Assembly: GCA_035518715.1 (NCBI GenBank)
Contig: DATIXJ010000015.1
Coordinates: 87,142 to 151,141, forward strand
DNA: 64,000 nucleotides
Reading direction: 5' to 3'
From: DATIXJ01 sp035518715
GTDB lineage: Bacteria; Bacteroidota; Ignavibacteria; UBA10030; SZUA-254
Position 1 is the first letter of the stretch; each line of letters starts with the position of its first letter. The notes beneath the pieces are model-generated. The model made no database searches and was not told the origin of the DNA. It saw only the letters and a list, made by a program, of their open reading frames with translations. A program made the position numbers and the translations under genes. This document shows, in pieces, positions 24,619 to 32,721 of the stretch.

Positions 24619-26052
24619 ATGAGTGTCAACGTACTGATTCCGACTCCCCTGAGACCGTATGCCGACGCGCATGACCGCGTCGCGGTAGCGGGGAAGACGG
24701 TAGGAGAAACACTTTCCAATCTTGTTCTTCAATACCCTTCGCTGAAGAGGCACCTGTACGGTGACGACGGGAAGCTGAGGAATTATATCAATATTTACGT
24801 GAACGACGAGGATATCCGCTATCTCGAAAAGGAAAAGACCCCGGTCACGGCAAACGATGTTGTCAGCATCGTTCCGTCTATTGCCGGCGGAAGCGGGGCA
24901 GCTACGGCAGAACGTGTCGAGCTTTCGCGGGAAGAGATGTTGCGATACAGTCGCCACCTGATCATGCCGGAAGTCGGGCTGGAGGGGCAGAAGAAATTGA
25001 AAGCAGCGCGCGTCCTTCTGATCGGGGCCGGAGGGCTCGGTTCGCCCCTCGGCCTGTATCTGGCCGCAGCGGGCGTCGGGACAATCGGGATCGTGGATTT
25101 TGACAAGGTTGATCTTACCAATCTCCACCGGCAGCTCTTGCACGGGACCACCGATGTGGGGAGATCGAAGCTCGACTCTGCACGTGACCGTCTTGCCGAT
25201 GTCAATCCGCATGTCAACGTGGAGACCTACGAAATGCGTCTGACCTCTGAAAACGCTCTGGATCTCCTCGAACGATTTGACGTGATCATTGACGGGACGG
25301 ATAATTTCCCCACAAGGTATCTTGTCAACGATGCATGTGTACTGCTGGGGAAACCGAACGTTTATGGGAGCATTTTCCGGTTCGACGGGCAGGTTACCGT
25401 CTTTGACGCGCGGAAAGGGCCGTGCTACCGATGTCTTTACGCCGCGCCGCCGCCGCCGGGGCTCGTTCCGAGCTGTGCAGAAGGGGGCGTGCTGGGTGTA
25501 CTCCCTGGTATCATCGGTACACTCCAGGCACTCGAAGCAATCAAGATTATCATCGGTCATGGTGAAGTTCTCGTCGGGCGGCTTGTCCTTTTTGATGCAT
25601 TCACCATGAAGTTTCGCGAGTTCAAACTGCGAAAGGATCCGCAGTGCCCGATCTGTTCGGCAAATCCCACAATCCATCAGCTGATTGATTACGAACAGTT
25701 CTGCGGCACTTCTCCGCATCCGACGAATGGAACGAGTGAATTTGAGATCTCTGTTCAGGAGCTGAAGTCCCGTCTTGACCGAGGAGATGATCTGCTTATC
25801 CTCGACGTGCGCGAAGCCCACGAATATGAGATCAACAATCTCAACGGGCTTCTCATCCCTCTCAACCAGCTTCCGGCTCGCGTGCATGAACTTGATTCGT
25901 CCCGCGAGATTATCGTTCATTGCAAGATGGGTGGCCGAAGCGCCCGCGCCGTGGAGTTTCTTCGCCAGAGCGGATTCAGGAAGGTGAAGAATCTCGTGGG
26001 CGGCATCGATGCGTGGGCGGAAAACATCGATCCCACCATGCCGCACTACTAG
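24619..26052 (+). CDS. Sulfur carrier (CysO/ThiS-like)-MoeB/ThiF E1-rhodanese fusion
   Basis: The 477-residue protein has three domains. Residues 1-91 are a ubiquitin-fold sulfur carrier ending in PSIAGG (G90-G91). Residues about 103-345 are an adenylating E1 of the MoeB/ThiF type with IGAGGLGSP, zinc pairs C269/C272 and C343/C346, and C286 in PSCAEGG. Residues about 375-477 are a rhodanese with active-site C435 in VHCKMGGRS. MoeZ of mycobacteria has the last two domains; here the carrier is fused ahead of them, so its Gly-Gly is internal and followed by SGAA. Freeing it would need proteolysis, for which the upstream JAMM enzyme is the obvious candidate. Confidence 0.92.
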   Translation: MSVNVLIPTPLRPYADAHDRVAVAGKTVGETLSNLVLQYPSLKRHLYGDDGKLRNYINIYVNDEDIRYLEKEKTPVTANDVVSIVPSIAGGSGAATAERVELSREEMLRYSRHLIMPEVGLEGQKKLKAARVLLIGAGGLGSPLGLYLAAAGVGTIGIVDFDKVDLTNLHRQLLHGTTDVGRSKLDSARDRLADVNPHVNVETYEMRLTSENALDLLERFDVIIDGTDNFPTRYLVNDACVLLGKPNVYGSIFRFDGQVTVFDARKGPCYRCLYAAPPPPGLVPSCAEGGVLGVLPGIIGTLQALEAIKIIIGHGEVLVGRLVLFDAFTMKFREFKLRKDPQCPICSANPTIHQLIDYEQFCGTSPHPTNGTSEFEISVQELKSRLDRGDDLLILDVREAHEYEINNLNGLLIPLNQLPARVHELDSSREIIVHCKMGGRSARAVEFLRQSGFRKVKNLVGGIDAWAENIDPTMPHY

Positions 26053-26069
26053 CAGTTTCTCCCCGAACC

Positions 26070-26098
26070 TTGTAACTCTTCAAATATTTCCCTACATT
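26070..26098 (+). promoter_or_regulatory. Predicted promoter of the outer-membrane protein gene
   Basis: TTGTAA (26070-26075), 17 bp, TACATT (26093-26098), about 28 bp before the start at 26127. Confidence 0.5.
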
Positions 26099-26126
26099 CT
26101 CCGATTCACTTTGTGGAGAATTGTCT

Positions 26127-26888
26127 ATGCGACGAGTCTTGCTGCTGCTTGCAATCTTCTTTGCGATGCTGGAGGTGCCCCTTCTCGCACAAGATGATGA
26201 AGAACCTGTTCCGCCGCCACGCGGTCATACCCAGACAAAATTCGGCGTTGCGGGCGGGTTTACACAGAACCTGCTTTTCCTGAATCTCGATCCGATCAAC
26301 CAGGTTCTCCGCAAGTTTAACTCGGCAGATCTGGGTAACGGACCCGTGACGCTCCTCGGGGGCCAGGGATACGGATATATCCTGCTTCTTCCCAATGTGC
26401 GCGTCGGCGGAGTCGGGGGGAGCGGGAGTATTTCTTCGCTGTCATTACTCGGAGTAACTCGCCGCGAAGTTGATCTTTCCGTCGGCTATGGCGGCGTGAC
26501 GATTGACTATGTCATGCCGGTGGTCGGGCATCTCGACCTGGCTCTTGGTGTTGTGCTTGGAGGGGGAAGTGTTAATCTCAAGATGACGCGGGATAACGGC
26601 TCCCCAAAGACCTGGGATGGGATCTGGAGTCAGTTCGGGAGTAATGATTCCACTACCGCCGAGTTCACGAGAAATCTCTCGGGATCTTTCTTTGTCGTTC
26701 AGCCGTCGGTTAATGTGGAGTATGCCTTGCTTCGCTGGCTTGGCGTGAGGGTGGGAGTTTCGTACAACGGCATGGCAGGCGGAAACTGGAAGGTGGACGG
26801 AAATTACGATCTTATCGGCGTTCCTTCCGAAATCAGCGGCAAAGGATTTATGATCAATGGGGGAATTTTTCTTGGTTTCTTCTACTGA
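26127..26888 (+). CDS. Predicted outer-membrane beta-barrel protein, function unknown
   Basis: The 253-residue protein starts at the ATG at 26127, which follows GGAGA and opens a clear signal peptide (MRRVLLLLAIFFAMLEVPLLAQ). The mature part starts with an acidic, proline-rich segment and then has glycine-rich alternating strands (FGVAGGFTQNL, VGVSYNGMAGG) and ends in GIFLGFFY with a terminal aromatic, as barrels do. I recognise no specific family. It has its own promoter and converges with the ligase gene. Confidence 0.65.
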   Translation: MRRVLLLLAIFFAMLEVPLLAQDDEEPVPPPRGHTQTKFGVAGGFTQNLLFLNLDPINQVLRKFNSADLGNGPVTLLGGQGYGYILLLPNVRVGGVGGSGSISSLSLLGVTRREVDLSVGYGGVTIDYVMPVVGHLDLALGVVLGGGSVNLKMTRDNGSPKTWDGIWSQFGSNDSTTAEFTRNLSGSFFVVQPSVNVEYALLRWLGVRVGVSYNGMAGGNWKVDGNYDLIGVPSEISGKGFMINGGIFLGFFY

Positions 26889-26918
26889 TGCGGGGTGACG
26901 GGAGGGAAGTTGGCGGCA

Positions 26919-28649
26919 TCATCCTTTCTTGCTGGAAGTAAACTGCACGCTCTTCCATTCCGTGAAGAGCGGTCGTAATTTGTTGCGCTGATATTTTCCG
27001 GTCGACGTCACCGGGATATCATTCCCGAAGAGCACCACCTTCGGACATTTCTGAAACGCGAAATATTTCCGGCAGTACACGAGGACTTCCGGCTCTGTGA
27101 GCGTGATTCCTTCCTTGATTTGAACATACGCACCGATTTCCTCACCGTACCAGTCATTCTCGAAACCGACAGCCAGACCCGCCTTCACCCCCGGCATGTT
27201 CATGAGCACCTCATCGATCTCGAAGGGGGAGATGTTTACTCCACCGCGAATGATGAGTTCCTTGATCCGACCGGTGATGAAGAAGAACTTTCGCCCCGTC
27301 TCGTCCGTTTTGAAGAATCCTTCATCGCCGCTCCGGAACCAGCCGAAGGCGAATGTCGCAGCATTTGCCTCCGGATTCGCGTGATATGCTTTCATCACGT
27401 TGTGTCCGCGTATGACAATTTCTCCCCGGGCGCCTTCAGGCAATTCCTGCCCGTGGTCGTCGTGGATGGACATTTCATTCACGGGCAGCGGCACGCCGAT
27501 TGATGGAAAACCAAAATCGTTCAACCATCGGTGATGTGCGGCCGGCGAAAGATCCGTCGGCAGGAAACAGGAATAGCACGTCGTCTCCGACAGGCCGTAT
27601 CCGTGGATGATCGGGATATGGAAACGATCTTCGAATCTGACGGCGAGTTCAACGGTCAGCGGGCCAGCGCCGCAGATGATGTGCCTGAGCGATCGCGGCA
27701 AATCCTGAGGTGCAGCGGCATGTTCGTGGAGAAGGAATTGCAGGAGCGTCGGCACGACGCTGACCACATCCACGTGCTCGTCGAGGATCTTTCTGAAGAA
27801 CCGGTCGGAATGAAACTTCTGATTCAGCACCACACTGCTGCCGACTACCAGCGGTGCCATGAGCGTCACCACAATGCCGTTAACGTGATGGATGGGAAGG
27901 ACGCACATCATCCGTCTGGTGTCGGTGATGCCGTGCCACTCTGCAATGGCCTTTGAGTCAATCAGGAGATTATACTGCGTGAGCACGACGCCTTTCGGCA
28001 GTCCGGTGGTTCCGGAAGTGTAGACAATCAGCGCCTCGTCGTCAAGTGCAATACCGGATGCACCCGGCAGGTCCGCCCTCTCGGTGGAAATTGCATCGTG
28101 AAATTCGATCAGGGATGCCGACCCCGGAGGGAGAGTGCCCGGATTCTTCCCGCGAACTCGTACGATGGTTTTCAGGGCGGGGTTTCGATCGGCGATCTGC
28201 AGGATCCGATCGAGAAATTGATCACGCACGAACGCGAGCTTCGATTCGGAATTTCGGAGAATGAATTCGATGCGCTTGTCGTCCTCACCGACATTTATCG
28301 GGACGACGACGGCGCCGACCATCCATGCGGCAAAATATTGAACAATGGTGTCGGCATGATTGTATGCGACAGTTGCGACCCGATCGCCTCTCCGGACTCC
28401 CTTACGCTGAAGGAAGTTAGCGGTCCTGCAGACGAGTTCATGGAACTGCCGGTACGAGTATTCCAATCGTTCATTCTCATCAGAATAAAATATGAGCCAT
28501 GGCTTATCGGAATGCTTTCTGAACTTGTTTGCCAGGACCTCGCCGATGTTCTTTTCCGAAACCTGGAAAGCAGTTGGCGGGATGCCGTACGCGGTACGTG
28601 ATTTGAAAATGTTTCTGGTTGTCTCTGCAGGATCCGGCAGCCCGGACAT
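26919..28649 (-). CDS. AMP-forming acyl-CoA synthetase/ligase
   Basis: A 576-residue adenylate-forming enzyme of the acyl-CoA synthetase/firefly luciferase superfamily. Motifs are YTSGTTGLPKGV (ATP loop), GYGLSETT, RSGDEGF and the C-terminal catalytic lysine in STGKYQRNK. The ATG at 28649 gives a normal N-terminus; a TTG four codons upstream is possible. It is the last gene of the tyrosine-degradation operon, 25 bp after the flavin reductase. Candidate substrates are acetoacetate released by fumarylacetoacetase or an aromatic acid; the sequence does not decide. Confidence 0.88.
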   Translation of the reverse strand: MSGLPDPAETTRNIFKSRTAYGIPPTAFQVSEKNIGEVLANKFRKHSDKPWLIFYSDENERLEYSYRQFHELVCRTANFLQRKGVRRGDRVATVAYNHADTIVQYFAAWMVGAVVVPINVGEDDKRIEFILRNSESKLAFVRDQFLDRILQIADRNPALKTIVRVRGKNPGTLPPGSASLIEFHDAISTERADLPGASGIALDDEALIVYTSGTTGLPKGVVLTQYNLLIDSKAIAEWHGITDTRRMMCVLPIHHVNGIVVTLMAPLVVGSSVVLNQKFHSDRFFRKILDEHVDVVSVVPTLLQFLLHEHAAAPQDLPRSLRHIICGAGPLTVELAVRFEDRFHIPIIHGYGLSETTCYSCFLPTDLSPAAHHRWLNDFGFPSIGVPLPVNEMSIHDDHGQELPEGARGEIVIRGHNVMKAYHANPEANAATFAFGWFRSGDEGFFKTDETGRKFFFITGRIKELIIRGGVNISPFEIDEVLMNMPGVKAGLAVGFENDWYGEEIGAYVQIKEGITLTEPEVLVYCRKYFAFQKCPKVVLFGNDIPVTSTGKYQRNKLRPLFTEWKSVQFTSSKKG

Positions 28650-28673
28650 GACGTGTTTCAAACGAACACTATT

Positions 28674-29291
28674 CTACTTCTGTACCACCGGACGTTCCAT
28701 CGTAAAGCGGTCGCGCGTCCGCGTATATGTCGGGCCACCCATGCGGCCGAAGGCCGCCAGTTTATCGGGATCAATCCTGAAGTTGTCAATCACATCATCC
28801 TCCACATGGAAGCGGAGTACTTCCCCGAGAACGATGCTTCCACCTAACGGTTTGGGGCTCACATGGACGACGTGCAGGAGCCGGCACTCCATGGTGATTA
28901 ACGATTCCTGGACGCGCGGGGGTTTTACGAGATCGCTGGGAATCGGCGTCAATCCCGACACGGTGAATTCATCAACTTCAGGCGGAAAGTCTGCCGAGCA
29001 GGCATTCATCTCCCGTGCAAAACTTTCCGACACGATGTTGACGACGAATTCCTTCGTTGACTCGATGTTGTTCAGCGTGTCTTTGCGTTTCCCGTCGTTC
29101 CCCCTGATCATGGGGGAAAAACAAATTACCGGCGGGTTTGCACTTATGGCGGTAAAAAAACTGAATGGAGCCAGATTCCTGATCCCGTCGGCACTGAGTG
29201 AGGAAACAAAGGCGATCGGTCTCGGAACGATTGCACCGATCAGGAGCTTATAGATATCTCCAGGTTGATTCGTCTTTGGGTCGATGGTCAC
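28674..29291 (-). CDS. Flavin reductase-like FMN-binding protein
   Basis: The protein has 205 residues when started at the GTG at 29291, which lies 14 bp after the hmgA stop with GGGAG upstream and gives the family-typical N-terminus TIDPKTNQPGDIYKLLIGAIVPRP. An ATG at 29342 would overlap hmgA by 37 bp. The flavin reductase-like split-barrel fold binds FMN or FAD; members reduce flavin for a monooxygenase or act as oxidoreductases. Similar genes are seen with homogentisate clusters, but the role there is unclear to me. It is co-transcribed with hmgA and the ligase. Confidence 0.8.
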   Translation of the reverse strand: MTIDPKTNQPGDIYKLLIGAIVPRPIAFVSSLSADGIRNLAPFSFFTAISANPPVICFSPMIRGNDGKRKDTLNNIESTKEFVVNIVSESFAREMNACSADFPPEVDEFTVSGLTPIPSDLVKPPRVQESLITMECRLLHVVHVSPKPLGGSIVLGEVLRFHVEDDVIDNFRIDPDKLAAFGRMGGPTYTRTRDRFTMERPVVQK

Positions 29292-29305
29292 CGGTACTCC
29301 CGAGT

Positions 29306-30406
29306 CTATTTTTCGAGCCAGCTTTTCCAGTATTCCTTCCATTCGGCCACCTCGCCGGCGGGAAGGACATGAATCGGATTAAGTCCGTCGAGCATAACGG
29401 CGGATTCATCCGTGTGCGTCTTGGTGGATTGATTCTTCAATGCCTTGGGATGCGGTCCGTGGTGAATTCCGCGGGGATGCAGCGTGACCATCCCGGGACC
29501 AATATTGTCGCGGCTGAAGAAATTTCCGTCATGGTAAAAAATGAACTCGTCATAGTCCGTGTTCCTGTGAAAGAACGGGACGCGCAACGCTTCCGGATCC
29601 TCTTCGAGCGGTCGCGGAAGAAAGCTGCAGACCACCGCGCCCTGCGTTACAAATGTTGTGTGGGCGCTGGGAGGGAGGTGTGCCCGCGGACTCATGATGG
29701 GCCGGATATCCCGCATGTTGATCTTCCAGACCGTCAGGTCGCCTTTCCATCCCACCACATCCATCGGATTGAACGGATAGAAAAGAGAAGAAAACTCATC
29801 TTCCACCTTGATGCGAATTTCCCACTCATTCTTGTCATCAAGGATGGGCTTTGGATCGGGAGTCGTGATAACAGCGGGATCGTACAGCGCATGCTGCCCG
29901 ATCAGTCCTTTCTCGGGCTGCTCGAATTCCGTTTTCGATTGAACGATGAGGAAAAAATTATCACGCGATTTCGGGATGATGCGGTACGTCACTGCGCGCG
30001 GAATATTAATGTAGTCTCCCTTTTCGAACGGCATCGGTCCGAAATCAGTCTCGATGGTTCCCTCTCCTCGGTGAACGAAATGGAGTTCGTCCCCGTCGGC
30101 GTTGCGGTAATAAAACGGCATCGGCTCGCTTCTACGTGAAACGTAGAGCCGGACATCGTCATTGCCGAGAAACGCGACCGGCGAACCTTTGGGATCCGTC
30201 CAGTCCGACGGCTTCAATTTGTTGCAGTCGATGCAGTGGGGGCGCAGCTTTCCTTCAAACCGGATCCACCCTGTCGGCGGATGTGTGTGGTACAGATGTG
30301 CGGATTTTCCGTAAAATCCTTTACGCCCGTGTTCCTCCTCAAACGTCCCGTTGGGAAGTCCGACGTGTGCTTGTTTTGCGGTCTTACCTTTTTGTAACGG
30401 ATACAT
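29306..30406 (-). CDS. hmgA: Homogentisate 1,2-dioxygenase
   Basis: This 366-residue ring-cleavage dioxygenase converts homogentisate to maleylacetoacetate. The cupin-type iron site appears as FFHRNTDYDEF (His and Glu ligands) and a late GIHHGPHP (His). The family is usually about 430-440 residues in proteobacteria and animals; this shorter form resembles the type I have seen in Bacteroidota. The ATG at 30406 is chosen over 30436 because GTGAGGAAT precedes it. It lies between fahA and the flavin reductase on the minus strand. Confidence 0.92.
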   Translation of the reverse strand: MYPLQKGKTAKQAHVGLPNGTFEEEHGRKGFYGKSAHLYHTHPPTGWIRFEGKLRPHCIDCNKLKPSDWTDPKGSPVAFLGNDDVRLYVSRRSEPMPFYYRNADGDELHFVHRGEGTIETDFGPMPFEKGDYINIPRAVTYRIIPKSRDNFFLIVQSKTEFEQPEKGLIGQHALYDPAVITTPDPKPILDDKNEWEIRIKVEDEFSSLFYPFNPMDVVGWKGDLTVWKINMRDIRPIMSPRAHLPPSAHTTFVTQGAVVCSFLPRPLEEDPEALRVPFFHRNTDYDEFIFYHDGNFFSRDNIGPGMVTLHPRGIHHGPHPKALKNQSTKTHTDESAVMLDGLNPIHVLPAGEVAEWKEYWKSWLEK

Positions 30407-30462
30407 AAGATTCCTCACGAATTGATCAAAGAACAATCCTGTGTGATAGAAATTTCAAAATC

Positions 30463-31452
30463 CTACGGCTTCACGACACGGTTTCGGAGTGTGCCGATCT
30501 TCTCTATTTCCAGCTCAATGAGGTCTCCGGGCTTCACCCAGCGATCAAGCTCGAGGCCGCAACCTGTTCCCACAGTTCCCGAGCCAATCAGATCTCCCGG
30601 GTAGAGTGTTTCCTCGAGTGACGCAAAGGCAATCATTTTTTCAAACCGGTGCGTGATGGAACCGGAATTTCCCTTCGACCAGATCTCTCCGTTCACTCTC
30701 GCGGTCATGGAGAGATTGTAGGGATCGGAGATTTCGTCTTCCGTGACCAGTACCGGCCCGATTGCCGTTGCGAAATCCTTACCCTTTGACGGACCGAGAC
30801 GGACTTTCATCTCCTTTCGTTGCATATCGCGAGCGCTGAAATCGTTCATCACGGTGAACCCTGCAATATATCCCCGGGCTTTGTTCTCGGGAATATTCCG
30901 TCCCTGCCTCCCGATGACTATTGCCAGCTCCAGCTCATAGTCGAATTTCTCCGTAAATGAAGGCCAGTGAACGTCGTCGTCCGGTCCGATGATGCTCCAG
31001 TGTGCACCCTTGTAATAGACCGGAATTTCGTACCATTCCTGGGGCATCGGCTCACCACGCTTTTCAAAACCTTTCTTCACATGCTGCTCGAATGCGTAAA
31101 AGTCGCGCATCGACGCGGGCCGGGGGAGAGGCGCTCTGATTCTGATCTGGTCCGGGGCAAAGAGGAGCAGTTCTTCATTCAATCCAACCGGAACCCTTCC
31201 TTTTTCGACCTCTTCCTGGAAACTTCTGAGCGTCGCCCTTGCTGCCTCAGATGATCGGGATTCTCCCTGCAAATATCCGATCATGGTTGGAGGGAGAAGC
31301 ACCTGCGCGACCCTGTAGGGCTCGGGTTCCCCCTGGCGGAACAGGTGCCACGCGCACGCCGCATTGAGGTCCAGGATACCGCGATCGAGTATTGTCCCGA
31401 GCCGCTGGTGTTTTCCGAGAAGTGTTTTGACTTCAAATGTACAAAGCTTCAT
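30463..31452 (-). CDS. fahA: Fumarylacetoacetate hydrolase
   Basis: The 329-residue FAH-fold protein hydrolyses fumarylacetoacetate to fumarate and acetoacetate. Visible family blocks are RDFYAFEQHVKKGFE, FDYELELAIVIGRQGRN with metal-binding acidic residues, FTVMNDFSARDMQ, GPSKGKDFATAIGPVL and GSGTVGTGCGLE. The context, directly between hppD and hmgA, makes fumarylacetoacetase the right choice over other FAH-fold hydrolases. A maleylacetoacetate isomerase is not in the operon, so isomerisation must be encoded elsewhere or be spontaneous or thiol-catalysed. Confidence 0.92.
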   Translation of the reverse strand: MKLCTFEVKTLLGKHQRLGTILDRGILDLNAACAWHLFRQGEPEPYRVAQVLLPPTMIGYLQGESRSSEAARATLRSFQEEVEKGRVPVGLNEELLLFAPDQIRIRAPLPRPASMRDFYAFEQHVKKGFEKRGEPMPQEWYEIPVYYKGAHWSIIGPDDDVHWPSFTEKFDYELELAIVIGRQGRNIPENKARGYIAGFTVMNDFSARDMQRKEMKVRLGPSKGKDFATAIGPVLVTEDEISDPYNLSMTARVNGEIWSKGNSGSITHRFEKMIAFASLEETLYPGDLIGSGTVGTGCGLELDRWVKPGDLIELEIEKIGTLRNRVVKP

Positions 31453-31520
31453 GGTCTGAAGCGGTTCTAACGAATCTGAAGAGTGTTATGTGACATGCGG
31501 ACTGTGAAAGCACATTTCGT

Positions 31521-31540
31521 GCATGATGAAAACATCATGC
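31521..31540. repeat. Perfect inverted repeat between hppD and fahA
   Basis: GCATGATG and CATCATGC flank a 4-nt loop (AAAA on the plus strand). It forms an 8-bp stem in the operon's 94-bp hppD-fahA gap. No T-run follows on the transcribed strand, so it is more likely an mRNA-processing or stability element than a terminator. Confidence 0.6.
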
Positions 31541-31546
31541 CTCCGA

Positions 31547-32677
31547 TCAGAGGTTTCCACGCAGTTGCTGCTCGCGTTCGATCGCCTCGAACAATGCTTT
31601 GAAATTTCCTTTTCCAAAACTCCTGCTTCCTTTTCGCTCGATGCATTCAAAGAAGAGAGTGGGGCGGTCTTCAACAGGTTTCGAAAAGATCTGCAGCATG
31701 TAGCCCTCATCATCGCGGTCGACGAGGATGCCGAGGCGCTTCAGCTCGTCGACCGGTTCGTCGATTTTTCCCACACGTTTCTGAAGGTCATCGTAATACG
31801 TCGACGGAACACGGAGGAATTCCACCCCTCTTCCGGTGAGTTCAGCAACCGTTTCAATGATGTCGTCCGTTGCCATGGCGATGTGCTGTACACCGGGGGT
31901 CCGATAATATTCGAGATACTCGTCGATCTGTGATTTCTTTCTCCCCGACGCCGGTTCGTTGATGGGAAACTTGATCCGGTCGTTGCCGTTTGCCATGACC
32001 TTCGACATCAGTGCGGAATATTCGGTGGAAATGTCCTCATCATCGAAATGCTGGTACAATCGAAAGCCCATGGCGTTCATATAGAATTCGACCCACTTGT
32101 TCATGGCACCGAGCTCAACGTTTCCGACGCAATGGTCGACATACTTCAGGCCGACGGGTTTTGCAAGGCGATCTTCGGAGACCGCCTGATACCCCGGCAT
32201 GAACGGTCCGGTATAGTTCTTCCGCTCGACAAACGTGTGTATGGTGTCTCCGTAGATCGCGATCGCAGATTTCCTGATCTCACCAAACGAATCCCGGGCG
32301 ACCGTCGGCTCCATAATGCCGCGGGCACCCCGCTTCGTTGTTTCCCGGAACGCAGATTCCGCATCATCCACCCAGAGCGCAATATCTTTCACGCCGTCGC
32401 CATGGAGTTTGAGATGGTCGGCGATGGGGTGATTCGGCTGAAGCGGCGTGGTGAGGACAAAACGGATCTTATCCTGCTGGAGGACGTACGATGCCCGGTC
32501 GCGCACTCCCGTTTCGAGACCGCAATAGGCAACGAGCCGGAATCCGAACGCATTGCGGTAATAATGCGCGCTCTGCTTGGCGTTGCCAACATAAAATTCG
32601 ATATAGTCTGTGCCGTTGATCGGGAGGAAATCCTTTGCAACAGGGCGGGGGGATTCCGTTGGTTTGGATGGATGCAT
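31547..32677 (-). CDS. hppD: 4-hydroxyphenylpyruvate dioxygenase
   Basis: This 376-residue non-heme iron enzyme converts 4-hydroxyphenylpyruvate to homogentisate. Iron ligands are H182 (VDHCVGN), H265 (VQHIAM) and E344 (FFECIER), all as expected, and QIFSKPVEDRPTLFFE is a strong family signature. The ATG at 32677 is chosen over one four codons upstream because GGAG is then well placed. It is the second gene of a six-gene minus-strand operon, 44 bp after the aminotransferase. Confidence 0.96.
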   Translation of the reverse strand: MHPSKPTESPRPVAKDFLPINGTDYIEFYVGNAKQSAHYYRNAFGFRLVAYCGLETGVRDRASYVLQQDKIRFVLTTPLQPNHPIADHLKLHGDGVKDIALWVDDAESAFRETTKRGARGIMEPTVARDSFGEIRKSAIAIYGDTIHTFVERKNYTGPFMPGYQAVSEDRLAKPVGLKYVDHCVGNVELGAMNKWVEFYMNAMGFRLYQHFDDEDISTEYSALMSKVMANGNDRIKFPINEPASGRKKSQIDEYLEYYRTPGVQHIAMATDDIIETVAELTGRGVEFLRVPSTYYDDLQKRVGKIDEPVDELKRLGILVDRDDEGYMLQIFSKPVEDRPTLFFECIERKGSRSFGKGNFKALFEAIEREQQLRGNL

Positions 32678-32721
32678 AACGTACTCCATAATGAACGTGT
32701 TGAGCGCCGGCGTGCTGATGG

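Noticed and set aside
24574..26046. 490-codon open frame antisense to the sulfur carrier-E1-rhodanese gene
   Set aside because: It is the mirror of a gene with three intact domains, has no signature of its own and owes its length to the codon bias of the real gene.
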